DNA from: Desulfuromonadales bacterium
GTDB lineage: Bacteria > Desulfobacterota > Desulfuromonadia > Desulfuromonadales > JACZKF01
Reading direction: 5' to 3'
Length of the DNA: 64,000 nucleotides
Assembly: GCA_029289095.1 (NCBI GenBank)
Contig: JARFUG010000008.1
Span: 1 to 64,000, forward strand
Shown in pieces: positions 7,135-16,507 of this stretch. The translations under genes were made by a program, and so were the position numbers. Position 1 is the first letter of the stretch, and each line of letters starts with the position of its first letter. Below the pieces are notes generated by a model that searched no databases, was not told the origin of the DNA, and saw only the letters and a list, made by a program, of their open reading frames with translations.

Positions 7135-7655
7135 TGCGCTCTCCTTGTCATCGAAAAAGTGTCTGGCGTGGAAAGAAAACGGCTACGGCAAGGAGCGGCT
7201 CCTCCATCCAGTTGCCGACGAGATAGCTCGCCGGTGATAATGGTGCAGTTGCGCTTTTTCGCCGTCGACGTGGCGTACAACCCTCCCAAGGGTGCAGGTC
7301 GCCATTGCAACCGAAATGCCATCCCGATAAAACATCATATTTGCGCACATTTTGTCTTCCATACAGGTTCTCAAGAGTACCAATGTCTGCTGAGTTGAGG
7401 AAAAATGGGATATCGTTCTACTGGAATGTGGCGACCCGGAGTCCCACCAGGGCGGATACTGGACTCATCCAGCAGAGCTGCCGGTTGCCGTAAGGCGGGT
7501 TGGAATGGCTGCTTTTGAGGGATGAAGGTAGAGAGGGGACCTTCGTGCAGGCGCCTGATTTTTCTTTTGGGGAGGACCTCCGCAGATGGGGAAAAACTTC
7601 TCAAGAGGGTGGGGTCAGGATCCCACGTTTGCAAGACGTGATCGGTTCGCGCCCT
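7135..7655. other. 521-bp stretch without a confident gene
   Basis: On the minus strand an ORF of 59-66 codons (7183-7383; MEDKMCANMMFYRDG...) could be an additional small gene upstream of the 77-residue gene, but overlapping ORFs in other frames are just as long. TTCTCAAGAG occurs twice (near 7370 and 7600). The right end has GGGTGGGGTCAGGATCCC...TTGCAAGACGTGATC, resembling the GGGGTCAGG elements seen around RAYT genes. I read this as element debris. Confidence 0.4.
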
Positions 7656-7765
7656 TTATTTCCCTCGCCGCTGAAGCGCCTCGAAGCTCAGGAGTGAAAC
7701 CACGGCCAGACTGAAGGGGAGCAGAAAGAAGATCCCCCGGTAGACCAGCAGGGCGCCGAACAGGG
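7656..7765. repeat. 110-bp direct repeat, copy B (within intact gene)
   Basis: The 3' end of the membrane-protein gene, identical to 5616-5725. After base 7765 the gene continues while copy A diverges. Confidence 0.95.
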
Positions 7766-8585
7766 CCGGCGCCGATAGTCCCGGGGTCAGCAGGAGAAAG
7801 ACGGATTCGAAGACGCCCAGGCCTCCCGGCACATGGCTGATGACGACGGCTATCTGCGCCAGGAAATAGATCTGCAGGAAGTGCGGAAGGGACAGGTCGA
7901 CCGTGGGGGGGAGCAGGACAAAGAGCACGCTGGCCGTGAGCATCCAGTCCAGTGAGCCGACCAGGACCTGCGCCAGTGCCTGGCGGAAAGTGGGTACGGG
8001 GAGCCGCCACCCCCACAGGCGCATGGGGTTGCGGCGCAGAAAGATCAGAAGAAGGTAGATTCCTACCGACACCAGTGCCAGAGCGCCGACCGGGCGCAGG
8101 AGGTGGAGGGGGAGTTGGGGCAGATCCGGCAGGGCAGCGGTGAAAAAGAGCAGAATGCTCCCACCCATGGTGGCCATGCCGAGGATGAAGGAGAGGGCGG
8201 CAAAAGCGATCAGCCGGACGATTTCCTCAGCCTTCAGTCCCCAGGAGGAATAAAACCGGTAGCGGACCGAGCCGCCGCTCAGCAGGGCAAAGCCGACATT
8301 GCGGCTGAAGGCGTAATTGGTAAAGGACGCCACAGTGATCCGCCCCAGGCGCAGGGGGCGACCAAGATAGCGCAGGCCGAGGTGATCGTGGAGGCTCAAG
8401 GCCAGGTAGCAGACGGCCGTCATCCCCACAGCCGCCAGGATCCGGGCCGTCGGAAATTCCCTTATCTGCTGAAGGATATCGCTGAACCGGTATTCCTCCA
8501 GCGTGCTGTGCAGCGACCACACGGCCAGGAGAAAGATCGCCAGGACCAGCAGGGGCGAGAATCGCTTCAGATCCTTGCGTTTCAT
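7656..8585 (-). CDS. Lysylphosphatidylglycerol synthase TM-region family membrane protein
   Basis: About 309 residues with seven to eight hydrophobic segments, matching the flippase/TM half of MprF-type and UPF0104 proteins. Conserved-looking parts are FTNYAFSRNVGFALLSGGSVRYR and HVPGGLGVFE near the C-terminal third. There is no C-terminal aminoacyl-transferase domain, so it is a stand-alone TM protein, possibly a lipid or precursor flippase. I chose the ATG at 8585 (MKRKDLKRF); a longer start at 8639 is possible. Its last 36 codons are duplicated at 5616-5725. Confidence 0.8.
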   Translation of the reverse strand: MKRKDLKRFSPLLVLAIFLLAVWSLHSTLEEYRFSDILQQIREFPTARILAAVGMTAVCYLALSLHDHLGLRYLGRPLRLGRITVASFTNYAFSRNVGFALLSGGSVRYRFYSSWGLKAEEIVRLIAFAALSFILGMATMGGSILLFFTAALPDLPQLPLHLLRPVGALALVSVGIYLLLIFLRRNPMRLWGWRLPVPTFRQALAQVLVGSLDWMLTASVLFVLLPPTVDLSLPHFLQIYFLAQIAVVISHVPGGLGVFESVFLLLTPGLSAPALFGALLVYRGIFFLLPFSLAVVSLLSFEALQRRGK

Positions 8586-8670
8586 CCAGATTTGGACACC
8601 CTCCCGGTCGGTAGCTTCGCCGGGGCAAAGGGAGAGCATGGCGGCACCATCCCCCCAGTTTCCACGCCGA

Positions 8671-9072
8671 TCATTTTTCCAGCTCGACCTTCAACGCTCT
8701 CAGATCACTATCGACCAGTTCCATATCCTCGGCGAACCTCTCATCCGACATGTCGGGGAGTCGGAACAGGGTGAAGATGACCTCGCTGCCGGAACCGTTG
8801 GAAAGAACGCGCATGGGGACGTAGACCTCCTGCCCGGACGGCATGGTCACATAGTGGTCCATCACTCCGAATCGGTTCTCGTCGGCGAATCGGATTTTCA
8901 TGGGTCCCTGCGGCGTTTCGACAATCCAATCGGAGCCCTGTTTTCGCACCGACCGGGCCAGCCCGTGCGCCCATTTCGTCAGATTTTCGGGGTTGGTGAC
9001 GAATTCATATGCCGTGTCGGGACTGCATTGTATGGATACGCTCAAGGTGCGGGAGGCCAACATCGTCGACAT
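8671..9072 (-). CDS. SRPBCC (START-like) family protein
   Basis: 133 residues. The pattern SIQCSPDTAYEFVTNPENLTKW is typical of the polyketide cyclase/START-like ligand-binding fold, and the later RFADENRFGVMDHYV and VIFTLFRLPD fit its antiparallel sheet. The ligand is unknown. The start at 9072 (MSTMLASRT) has GAGGAG about 9 bases upstream on the minus strand; the 157-residue ORF extends too far. It is convergent with nothing and stands alone. Confidence 0.8.
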   Translation of the reverse strand: MSTMLASRTLSVSIQCSPDTAYEFVTNPENLTKWAHGLARSVRKQGSDWIVETPQGPMKIRFADENRFGVMDHYVTMPSGQEVYVPMRVLSNGSGSEVIFTLFRLPDMSDERFAEDMELVDSDLRALKVELEK

Positions 9073-9202
9073 CCTTGATTTCTCCTCTTCTAGCCGGTGT
9101 CGAGGCCGGCATGTCCAGTCCTGCCCTCCGCAGCGGCGAGCCAAATGGCGCGGCTGAACTCTTTGTGTACACTATGGGAGATTCTTTCCCGGGGAGGGCG
9201 CC

Positions 9203-9691
9203 ATGAAGAAACTATTGCTTATCGCGATGGTTCTCGCAACCGTCACAACGGCCGCGGTGGCATCGCTAACGAAAACGACCGATCACAACTGGTTGACGGG
9301 CGCCGATGAAGAGACCCGCGCCAAGCGCCTCGAGCATTATCTAGGAGGTTTCTCCGCCGTCATGCTGGAGACGGGTTTGCGCTACGGTCATGTCGAGGAG
9401 GCAATCGCTGGAGGGAACTGGGAACTGGCGCACTACCACTGGGAAAAGATCGCCGATGCCGTGGAGAACGGCCTGATGAAGCGCCCCGCGAGGCGCCCCA
9501 ATGCGGAGGCGCTCTTTCTCGATGCGGCCTGGGGCGAGCTCGACGCCGCCCTCAAAGAGAAGGAGCGCGGAGCGATCGAAGGAGCTTTCCGCTCGGCGCG
9601 ACGGGCGTGCATGGAGTGTCATTCCGCCGAGGGAGTCGCCTTCATCAATGACCAGCCGCTCTTCGGCGCAGGCCCTTTGGCGCGCAGGTGA
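9203..9691 (+). CDS. Secreted single-heme c-type cytochrome
   Basis: 162 residues with an N-terminal signal sequence (KKLLLIAMVLATVTTAAVA) and one CMECH heme-binding motif near residue 137. The helical body and late heme site resemble cytochrome c'-like or small diheme/monoheme electron carriers of the periplasm. The export machinery would place it in the periplasm, where Desulfuromonadia keep many cytochromes. GGGGAGG precedes the ATG by about 6 bases. Electron partners cannot be told from the neighbours. Confidence 0.8.
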   Translation: MKKLLLIAMVLATVTTAAVASLTKTTDHNWLTGADEETRAKRLEHYLGGFSAVMLETGLRYGHVEEAIAGGNWELAHYHWEKIADAVENGLMKRPARRPNAEALFLDAAWGELDAALKEKERGAIEGAFRSARRACMECHSAEGVAFINDQPLFGAGPLARR

Positions 9692-9806
9692 GTGCTGTGC
9701 CGTTTGACACGAAATTGGTGGCCCAATCCATACTTCTGAGATTTCCGTTTGCCGCTTGCTCGGGGGCGTTTTTGCACTGCGCTACCGCAGCCCCGATCTC
9801 TGCCGA

Positions 9807-10748
9807 TCAGAAGATGATCAGGTGGAGGATGCCGCGCAGCAGCACCCCGGCGAGGGCGCCGATGACGGCGGGGCGGACGATGGCTGCGACCCGGGAGCCG
9901 GAAGCCGCCAGGACGGCGACGCCGACCATGTCGAGAGGGTTGACGAGGAAGCCAGCCATGCGGTTGAATTCCTGCATGGTGATGGTCCCCTCCCGGATCA
10001 GCTCGAGGGAGACCCCCATCATGGCGGTCCCTCCGGCGAGGTACTTGGTGGCGAAAGGAAGAACCGCCGCCGAGGGGAGGTCGGCCAGGGCGAAGATGGG
10101 GGCGAGGATCTGCTCGGCGAGAGCGATGGCCCCCACCGAACGCAGGACGTTGACGAGAAAGATGGCGATGATCAGGGCCGGAACGGCAGCCAGCACGATG
10201 CGCACCGCCTCCTGCCCCCCCGCAACCAGATCCCCCCAGGTGCTTCGGCGGGTGCGGCGTTCGGCGGAGGAGAGCTCCTCCACCTCCGCCCCCTTGTCCT
10301 CACGTCCCAGAGAGCGCGTCAGAATGAAATAGGTGAGAGCGGCGGCGAAAAGTCCTCCCACGACGGAAGTCAGGAGGATGACGCCGAGGTTGAGTCCCGC
10401 CGCCGCCATCGGAAAGATGACGTTGGCCTGCGACATCGTCATGACCATGGCAAGGGTGGCGGCGATGCGGCGCTGCGCGGTGCCGTCGCGGTTCTGCAGG
10501 GAGAGGGTCGCCACCGGCCCCGCAAAGCTGACGAAGAGGATCTGCAGCATGGCGAAGGCGCCGCTCCCCGGAACGCCGAAGATCCGCAAGGGAGGGGCGA
10601 GGACCTTTGCCGCCCGTGCCAGGACGCCGCGCGATTCGAGAGCCGTCATCAGCGCGAGCATGATCACCATCACCGGCAAAAGGAGATAGAGAGCGAGATC
10701 GACCGCGGTGCGTCCGGAGGTGAGAATGATGGAGAGAACTTCCTGCAT
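9807..10748 (-). CDS. Nucleoside recognition (Gate) domain membrane protein
   Basis: 313 residues with about seven to eight membrane segments. The two halves carry the Gate/nucleoside-recognition pattern (e.g. VPGSGAFAMLQILFVSFAGP and AGFLVNPLDMVGVAVLAASG), as in SpmA/SpmB and YjiH-type proteins. The likely role is transport of a small molecule, with substrate unknown. It is divergent from the methyltransferase at 11100 and convergent with the cytochrome gene. Confidence 0.75.
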   Translation of the reverse strand: MQEVLSIILTSGRTAVDLALYLLLPVMVIMLALMTALESRGVLARAAKVLAPPLRIFGVPGSGAFAMLQILFVSFAGPVATLSLQNRDGTAQRRIAATLAMVMTMSQANVIFPMAAAGLNLGVILLTSVVGGLFAAALTYFILTRSLGREDKGAEVEELSSAERRTRRSTWGDLVAGGQEAVRIVLAAVPALIIAIFLVNVLRSVGAIALAEQILAPIFALADLPSAAVLPFATKYLAGGTAMMGVSLELIREGTITMQEFNRMAGFLVNPLDMVGVAVLAASGSRVAAIVRPAVIGALAGVLLRGILHLIIF

Positions 10749-11099
10749 GACGAAAACCTGAGAAAGAGTTTTGGCGGTTTTAATACGTGCGGCCGGGTGA
10801 AGACAAGGGAAATCTATGATTGATGCGGCGGCCTGACGTGGGTGCCGCCGTCGGAGTTTTCACAAATGTTTCGAAGCAGTGACCACAAGGTGATCGCGCA
10901 ACTTCTCGCGCTGGGAGTCCCGCCGTGAGGGGTTCTGGTCGTCCATACGGCATTTCCCCGCGTCGGGCCAATCCTGGCTGGCTCTGTTCAGAATGCGATG
11001 CGGCGCGAAACAGCCTGCAAGCATTCAGGGCAGCGCTGAGCCTGATTCCCCCCGCTGAATTGACTTTCCAGTGCTGTTTTCGCGTGTTATTCTCGGCAT
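10749..11099. other. 351-bp divergent intergenic region
   Basis: Lies between two divergent genes and so should hold both promoters. TTGACT near 11058 upstream of the methyltransferase is a possible -35 element but no well-spaced -10 follows. I see no RNA gene, hairpin or small CDS that I can support. Confidence 0.4.
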
Positions 11100-12266
11100 A
11101 TGCGCAATCTCATCGAGAGTCAGGGCATTGCCGTGACTGAGGAGCCGATTATCCGCTGGAGCGAAGGAGGGGAGCTTCGAAGCGCCCGCTGGCGCTCGGA
11201 GAGCGGCGCGCCGCCGCCCAGGCGGGTCGTTGTCGTCGACGACCGCACGAAGGCCGATGCGGCGTACCGCCTCGCCAGCGAGGGGACGGCTCTTCTGTGG
11301 CGGGGGGATTTCCATAATGCGCGCCAGTTGCTGCAGGCGATGGCGCGGCGCATGGAACGCAGCCTTGGCAAACGCCCGGCGCCCCCTTCCTCTTCGCCTG
11401 CCGAGGCCTTTCACCGCCATCGCCTGGCCCAGTCGCAGCGCGCGCGCACCCTGGGGATGTTGCTGATCCCCTTCGAGGCCGGACACCACATTCCGCTTCG
11501 CCGAGCGCCGGATGTGCATCGGGCGTGCGAAGAGGCGTTCGGGACGGTCGAGGGACCGTACGTCGCCCCCCTTCGGGATCTCCTTGGCGCCATCGGCGCC
11601 CACGAGTGGAGAAAGAACGGGGTGGAGATCTCCGCTCTGGGCGCGCGCATTCACCCGCACTACGGCGTCTTTTCTCCGATCCGCGGCGAATATGTGGACC
11701 TCGTGGCGAAAGCGCCCCTTCCCTCCAGGGAGCTCGCCTTCGACATCGGCACGGGAACGGGCGTCCTCGCGGCCATTCTCGCCCGTCGCGGGGTGGCCCG
11801 GATCGTCGCCACCGACCAGGACCCGCGCGCCCTTGCGTGCGCTCGAGAAAACCTCGAGCGGCTCGGTCTTGCCGGACGGGTGGAGGCGGTGCGGGCGGAC
11901 CTCTTCCCCGAGGGACGGGCGCCGCTGGTGGTCTGCAATCCGCCGTGGATTCCGGCGCGGCCGAAATCTCCACTCGAACATGCGGTGTACGACCCCGAAA
12001 GCCGCATGCTGCGAGGCTTCCTTTCAGGGCTCGGCGCGCACCTCGCCCCGGGCGGGGAAGGTTGGCTGATCCTGTCGGACATCGCCGAGCATCTGGGACT
12101 TCGCACGCGCGAAGAGCTCCTGAGGACCTTCGATGAGGCTGGGCTCCAGGTCATCGATCGTCTCGATGCGTGCCCGACCCATCGAAAGGCCTTTGACAGC
12201 GCCGATCCGCTGCACGCCGCCCGCGCATTGGAGGTCACCTCCCTGTGGCGACTTGCGCTACGCTGA
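11100..12266 (+). CDS. Methyltransferase of the NPPW (HemK/RlmF-like) class
   Basis: 388 residues. The C-terminal half is a class I methyltransferase: AFDIGTGTGVLAAILARRG for SAM binding, then ATDQDPRALACARENL, then CNPPWIP, the (N/D)PPY-type catalytic motif of enzymes that methylate amino nitrogens of RNA or protein. The N-terminal 150 residues have no motif I know and may bind the substrate. The rRNA- or release-factor-type target is an inference. No Shine-Dalgarno sequence is seen before the ATG. Confidence 0.75.
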   Translation: MRNLIESQGIAVTEEPIIRWSEGGELRSARWRSESGAPPPRRVVVVDDRTKADAAYRLASEGTALLWRGDFHNARQLLQAMARRMERSLGKRPAPPSSSPAEAFHRHRLAQSQRARTLGMLLIPFEAGHHIPLRRAPDVHRACEEAFGTVEGPYVAPLRDLLGAIGAHEWRKNGVEISALGARIHPHYGVFSPIRGEYVDLVAKAPLPSRELAFDIGTGTGVLAAILARRGVARIVATDQDPRALACARENLERLGLAGRVEAVRADLFPEGRAPLVVCNPPWIPARPKSPLEHAVYDPESRMLRGFLSGLGAHLAPGGEGWLILSDIAEHLGLRTREELLRTFDEAGLQVIDRLDACPTHRKAFDSADPLHAARALEVTSLWRLALR

Positions 12267-12313
12267 TCGCCTGTTCAGGAGCGCCACTGTTCCCATCCTC
12301 CCGGAGGTGACCC

Positions 12314-13315
12314 GTGCTCCTCATCGTTTTTCTCATCATTCTCGGTCTCGTCGTCATCCCCGCCCTCGCTCTTCTATCATTCTTCGCATATGCCACATGG
12401 ATGCCCGGCCGCTCCCGCTTCGGTCCTCTGCCGGCCTTGAGCGCCGCAGAAGCGCAAAGGGAAGGGGCGCTGCAGCGCCATGTGCGTTACCTGGCTGAGA
12501 CGATCGGCGAGAGGAACCGGGAGAACCGGGAGGGGTTGGAGGAGGCGAGCCGCTATATTGCCGAAGAGCTGCAGGAGATGGGATACGCGGTGGAGATGCT
12601 GCCGTTCGATTTTCGAGGGGAGAAATTTTGCAACATCGAGGCAATCCTCCCCGGAAGCGTCTCCCCTCGGCGATGCGTCGTCATCGGCGCCCATTACGAT
12701 TCGGTTCCCGGGTCGCCGGGAGCCAACGACAACGCTTCGGGAGTAGCGGCGCTCCTGGAGCTCGCGCGCGCGCTGCGCGCGGAGCGCTTCGCATCGGATG
12801 TGCGCTTCGTCGCTTTCGTCAACGAGGAGCCCCCCTACTTCGATACAGGGGAAGGGATGGGGAGCGTCGAGTATGTGCGCACCCTTCCGGAACGGAGGGT
12901 CGAGGTCGCTTCGATGCTTTGCATCGAAACGGTCGGTTTCTACAGCGACGAGCGGGGGAGCCAGAAGTATCCGCCCCCCTTGAGCCACTTCTATCCCTCC
13001 AGGGGCGATTTCATCGGCTTTGTCGGAAACCTCCCCTCGAGAACCCTGGTGCACCGCGCCATCGCCGCCTTCCGGGCCCAGAGGGCTCTGCCCTCAGAAG
13101 GGATCAGCATCTTCGAGGCGATCCCCGGCGTCTCCTGGAGCGATCATCGCTCCTTCTGGCGGGCGGGGATTCCGGCGGTCATGGTGACGGACACCGCCCT
13201 TTTTCGCGATCCGGCCTACCATCTGGCGAGCGACCTCCCCCACCGCCTCGACTACGGCAGGATGGCCCGGCTCGTCACCGGGCTCAAGTCCGTCGTCGCC
13301 GCTCTTGCACGGTGA
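12314..13315 (+). CDS. M28-family zinc aminopeptidase-like protein
   Basis: 333 residues with an N-terminal membrane anchor (LLIVFLIILGLVVIPALALL). Metal ligands follow the M28 order: GAHYDS (His), PGANDNASG (bridging Asp), FVNEEPP (Glu pair), and a late Asp/His region (SWSDHRSFW). The family hydrolyses peptides or processes N-terminal glutamine; the substrate here is unknown. Start GTG is chosen because GGAGGTGA lies 4-5 bases upstream. It probably faces the periplasm. Confidence 0.85.
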   Translation: MLLIVFLIILGLVVIPALALLSFFAYATWMPGRSRFGPLPALSAAEAQREGALQRHVRYLAETIGERNRENREGLEEASRYIAEELQEMGYAVEMLPFDFRGEKFCNIEAILPGSVSPRRCVVIGAHYDSVPGSPGANDNASGVAALLELARALRAERFASDVRFVAFVNEEPPYFDTGEGMGSVEYVRTLPERRVEVASMLCIETVGFYSDERGSQKYPPPLSHFYPSRGDFIGFVGNLPSRTLVHRAIAAFRAQRALPSEGISIFEAIPGVSWSDHRSFWRAGIPAVMVTDTALFRDPAYHLASDLPHRLDYGRMARLVTGLKSVVAALAR

Positions 13316-13320
13316 AATGA

Positions 13321-13986
13321 TCACCTCTTCAGGCGATTGAACTCCTCCTCCATTTTGTTGAGCTCAACCCCCAGGTTGGAGGCGACGAGTCCCCACGACG
13401 TCTCTCCGGCGCGGACCTCGGACCAGATGTCGAGGGCGGGGCGCTTGGCCCTCCCCGAGAGGAAGGCGGCCAGTAGGATTTCCTGCGTGGTCGCACCGCC
13501 GGCGCGCAGTGCATCGAGAGCCGCCAGCTCGATATCCAGGCGACGCACGATCGCCTCGTCGGCGAGGGCGTCGGCGAGCTGCTGTTCGCTTCCGCTTCGC
13601 AGGGCCTCGGCGATCCGCGCTCCGAATGACTCGGGCTGGCGTCCGGCACCGGCAAGGGCGGCCATCCAGGAGCCTGCCGAGCGGCGAGCTCTCTGCAACG
13701 CATCGGGGGAGTTCCCCGTTTTCTGGCCGAAAGAGTAGGTGATCCAGAGGTCTTCGGCAGGCGTTCCGGACATTCGGCTGCGAACGACCTGCGAGCGGCT
13801 CACCTCGAAGGTCGAGGCGAGGAAAGAATTCTGCGTTGTCGCCAGAAGGTAAGGATCGACTTTCGAGGGCTGCGAGGGATCGAGAGTGCGGTCCTGGAAG
13901 CAGTGGCACGAGATGACCGGGTTTGCCAGAACCGGCGAGGCAATCAGCACAAGAAAAAGGAAGGCGAGCGCGGCGGCGGATTTCAT
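13321..13986 (-). CDS. Secreted hypothetical protein
   Basis: 221 residues. The signal peptide (KSAAALAFLFLVLIASPVLA) is followed by NPVISCHCFQ with two Cys. The rest is helical, without a known motif. The longer ORF start at 14046 would hide the signal sequence, so the ATG at 13986 preceded by AAAGGA is chosen. Function not recognised. It lies downstream of lptG on the same strand, separated by the heptanucleotide repeat array. Confidence 0.65.
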   Translation of the reverse strand: MKSAAALAFLFLVLIASPVLANPVISCHCFQDRTLDPSQPSKVDPYLLATTQNSFLASTFEVSRSQVVRSRMSGTPAEDLWITYSFGQKTGNSPDALQRARRSAGSWMAALAGAGRQPESFGARIAEALRSGSEQQLADALADEAIVRRLDIELAALDALRAGGATTQEILLAAFLSGRAKRPALDIWSEVRAGETSWGLVASNLGVELNKMEEEFNRLKR

Positions 13987-14077
13987 GGATGCGGTCCTTT
14001 CTGTCCAGAGAAAATCAGCCAAAAGAATAACCCCAATCGCCCGCACGACCTTTGACCCATGTCAATTTGGGAGAATC

Positions 14078-14178
14078 GGGAGTTGGGAGTTGGGAGTTGG
14101 GAGTCAGGAGCCAGGAGTAAACCTTGGATCTTGAATCTTGAATCTTGATCCTCCGTCCTCCGTCCTCCGTCCTCTGTC
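14078..14178. repeat. Heptanucleotide tandem repeat array A
   Basis: Two adjoining runs with exact 7-base period. First: GGGAGTT x3, GGGAGTC, AGGAGCC, AGGAGTA. After three bases: CTTGGAT, CTTGAAT x2, CTTGATC, CTCCGTC x3, CTCTGTC. The heptamer identity drifts along the array while the period is kept. It lies between lptG and the secreted hypothetical gene. Confidence 0.9.
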
Positions 14179-14191
14179 ATCTTGCCCCTCC

Positions 14192-15274
14192 CTACTCCCT
14201 TACGCTGAGAAGGAGCCAGACGCCGAGGAGGAGAAAGAGGAGGTTGGGCGCCCAGGCGGCGACGGCGGGAGGCAGGGCGGCAGCATAGCCGAAGGCCATC
14301 AGGAACGACTGGAGCAGGTAATAGGTGAGGCCGATCGCCAGGGCAATGGAGATACCGATGGCCAGGCTCGTGCCGCGCCCCTTCTTCAGTGCGAAAGGGA
14401 TGCCGAGAAAGGCCATGATCAGGTTGGAAAAGGGGGTCGCCAGACGGGCCTGCAGGTCGACTCTGTAGCGCGCCGCTTCGTAGCCCTCCTCCTGGAGCCG
14501 CTGGGCGAGGCGGCGCAGCTCCCTGAAGGTCATTTCGTCGTTCCGGATGGCGGTCGCTTCGAACTCTTTGGGACTTCGTTCCATGGCGACGCCGGTCGTC
14601 GCGTGCCGCTCCATGGCGACGAGCTCCCCCGTGTCGGGATCGAAATGACGAATGATCGCATCTTCGGCGACCCATCCCCCTGCGCGGAACTCAGCGCGGG
14701 GCGCATCAAAACGGCTGAGGATCCGGAACTGGTCGTCCATGAGATAGGAGCGGATCCCCGTCAGCTTGTATTCTTCAGGGACGGCAATATCGACGTGGAT
14801 GATCGTCTGCCCTTCCCGGAACCAGACATTCTCCCGTTTTAGGGATTCTACGGTCTTCCCTCGAACCGAGACTTCCAGTGTATGGTTGGCCTTGGCGGCG
14901 GCCGCGGGGACGACGTATTCGGCAAGGGCCAGGACCGTTACGCTTACCGCGAGGCCGACGCCGAGCAGGGGGGCGCTGATGCGCCACAGGCTGATCCCTC
15001 CGGCGCGCATTGCTGTCAATTCGTTCGTTCGCGAAAATCCACCCAGGGTCATGAAGGCCGCCAGGAGGACGGCCAACGGCGTCACCTGCGTCAGGATCAG
15101 CGGAATCTTCGTCCCGAAGTAGACGAGGTAATCGGACGCAGGCGCGTGATGCTCGATGAAGTCGTCAACTTTCTCGAAGAACTCCACCAGGAGATAGATG
15201 CCGACGAAGGCGCCGAGAGAGAGGGCGAAGACTCGGAAAAACGCCCCCAGTATGTAGCGGTTGAGAAGGTTCAT
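14192..15274 (-). CDS. lptG: LPS export permease LptG
   Basis: 360 residues, the second permease of the LptB2FG lipopolysaccharide exporter in the inner membrane. The N-terminal helices (LLNRYILGAFFRVFALSLG), a large periplasmic domain and C-terminal helices give the YjgP/YjgQ layout. The start overlaps the lptF stop (ATGA), so the two are translationally coupled. The ATPase LptB and bridge LptA/C are not in the window. Confidence 0.9.
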   Translation of the reverse strand: MNLLNRYILGAFFRVFALSLGAFVGIYLLVEFFEKVDDFIEHHAPASDYLVYFGTKIPLILTQVTPLAVLLAAFMTLGGFSRTNELTAMRAGGISLWRISAPLLGVGLAVSVTVLALAEYVVPAAAAKANHTLEVSVRGKTVESLKRENVWFREGQTIIHVDIAVPEEYKLTGIRSYLMDDQFRILSRFDAPRAEFRAGGWVAEDAIIRHFDPDTGELVAMERHATTGVAMERSPKEFEATAIRNDEMTFRELRRLAQRLQEEGYEAARYRVDLQARLATPFSNLIMAFLGIPFALKKGRGTSLAIGISIALAIGLTYYLLQSFLMAFGYAAALPPAVAAWAPNLLFLLLGVWLLLSVRE

Positions 15275-16452
15275 CGTTTCTTGCGTCTATGGATCAGGCG
15301 GCGAAGGGCTTCGGGCGCGTCGACGAAGATCCTGTCGAGAAAGTGCAGACGCCGCTCTCGGGCGCTGGTATGAACGAGGTAGAGCCCTCCGGCCAGAAAG
15401 AGGATGGTCGGGGTCCAGAGGACGGGAACCGACGGAAGTCCCCCCTCCACCGCCATGGTGCCCGCGAAAGAGTGTAGAATATAGTAGACGAGAAAAACGA
15501 CCAGTCCGATGGCGAATCCTCCTCCGCGCCCCGATCGCTGGTTCTGGATGCCAAGGGGAACGGCCACAAGGGCAAAGAGGACCGGAGCGAGGGGGAGCGA
15601 GAAGCGTCGGTGGATCTCGGCGGTCAGGCTCGCTCTTCGCAAGTCGGTTTCGGCCGCGCCGCGCGCCTTCAGCAGTTCGCCGAGTTTCAGTTCCTTGTCC
15701 CGGCGGGGGCGCCCTTCCTGCACGCGCTCTCCCATGCTCAGGTTGATGTCGTAGCTGGCGAAGCGGATCGTCTGGTAGTCCTCGTGGGCGGCCGGGGGGC
15801 GCCGGTGAATCGAGCCGTCTTCCAGGTGCAGCGTCAGAGTGAGAGTGTCGCGGTCGGCGAACAGGCGTCCGCGCGCCGCATTGATCGTTGCGGGCGCCCT
15901 CTGCAGACGGTCGTCCGAAATGAAGATCCCGCTCATGACGCTGGTGCGCTCGTCCATCTCCTCGGTATAGAGGACGAGTCCATCGAAGTCGCTGTTGAAG
16001 ATGCGCGGCTGGATGCCGATGCTGGCACGGTTGGCGGCGATCTCGAAGACCTGGTTGCGAAAGGCCGTGTTGGCTCCCGGCTCGGCCCACAGCGTCAGGG
16101 CTGCGGTGACCCCCGAGACGAGGAGCGCGAAAAAGAGAACGGGGCGCAGCATGTCGTAGAGGCTGATGCCGGAGGACTTGAGGGCGACGACCTCGCCGTC
16201 GCCGGAGAGGCGCCCGAACCCGAGCAGCACGCCGAGCAGACACGAGAGCGGGAGGGTGATGACGAGAAACGAAGGGAGAAGGTAGAGAAAAAGCTGGAAA
16301 ATCTCGGTAAAGGGAACCCCCCTGGTGACCACCATCTCCACCAGTCTCAACATGCGTCCCATGAGAAGAACGAAGGTGAATACGACCAGTGCAAGAAAGG
16401 TGGGGACGGCGATTTCTCGCAGAAGATAGCGATGGATTCGGACGGTGGGCAT
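15271..16452 (-). CDS. lptF: LPS export permease LptF
   Basis: 393 residues of the YjgP/YjgQ family. The N-terminus (RIHRYLLREIAVPTFLALVV), three further helices with LPLSCLLGVLLGFGRL, the periplasmic beta-jellyroll region and the C-terminal helices match LptF. It partners LptG to pull LPS out of the inner membrane. It is the first gene of the lptF-lptG pair, divergent from rpsB. Confidence 0.9.
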   Translation of the reverse strand: MPTVRIHRYLLREIAVPTFLALVVFTFVLLMGRMLRLVEMVVTRGVPFTEIFQLFLYLLPSFLVITLPLSCLLGVLLGFGRLSGDGEVVALKSSGISLYDMLRPVLFFALLVSGVTAALTLWAEPGANTAFRNQVFEIAANRASIGIQPRIFNSDFDGLVLYTEEMDERTSVMSGIFISDDRLQRAPATINAARGRLFADRDTLTLTLHLEDGSIHRRPPAAHEDYQTIRFASYDINLSMGERVQEGRPRRDKELKLGELLKARGAAETDLRRASLTAEIHRRFSLPLAPVLFALVAVPLGIQNQRSGRGGGFAIGLVVFLVYYILHSFAGTMAVEGGLPSVPVLWTPTILFLAGGLYLVHTSARERRLHFLDRIFVDAPEALRRLIHRRKKR

Positions 16453-16507
16453 CCCCGGATATTAGTACAGGCGCAGTTGTTTGTAAACCGGAAACGCCCT
16501 TTTGTGC

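Noticed and set aside
9756-10823. 355-codon plus-strand ORF
   Set aside because: Antisense to the nucleoside-recognition membrane protein; the translation is charged low-complexity sequence.
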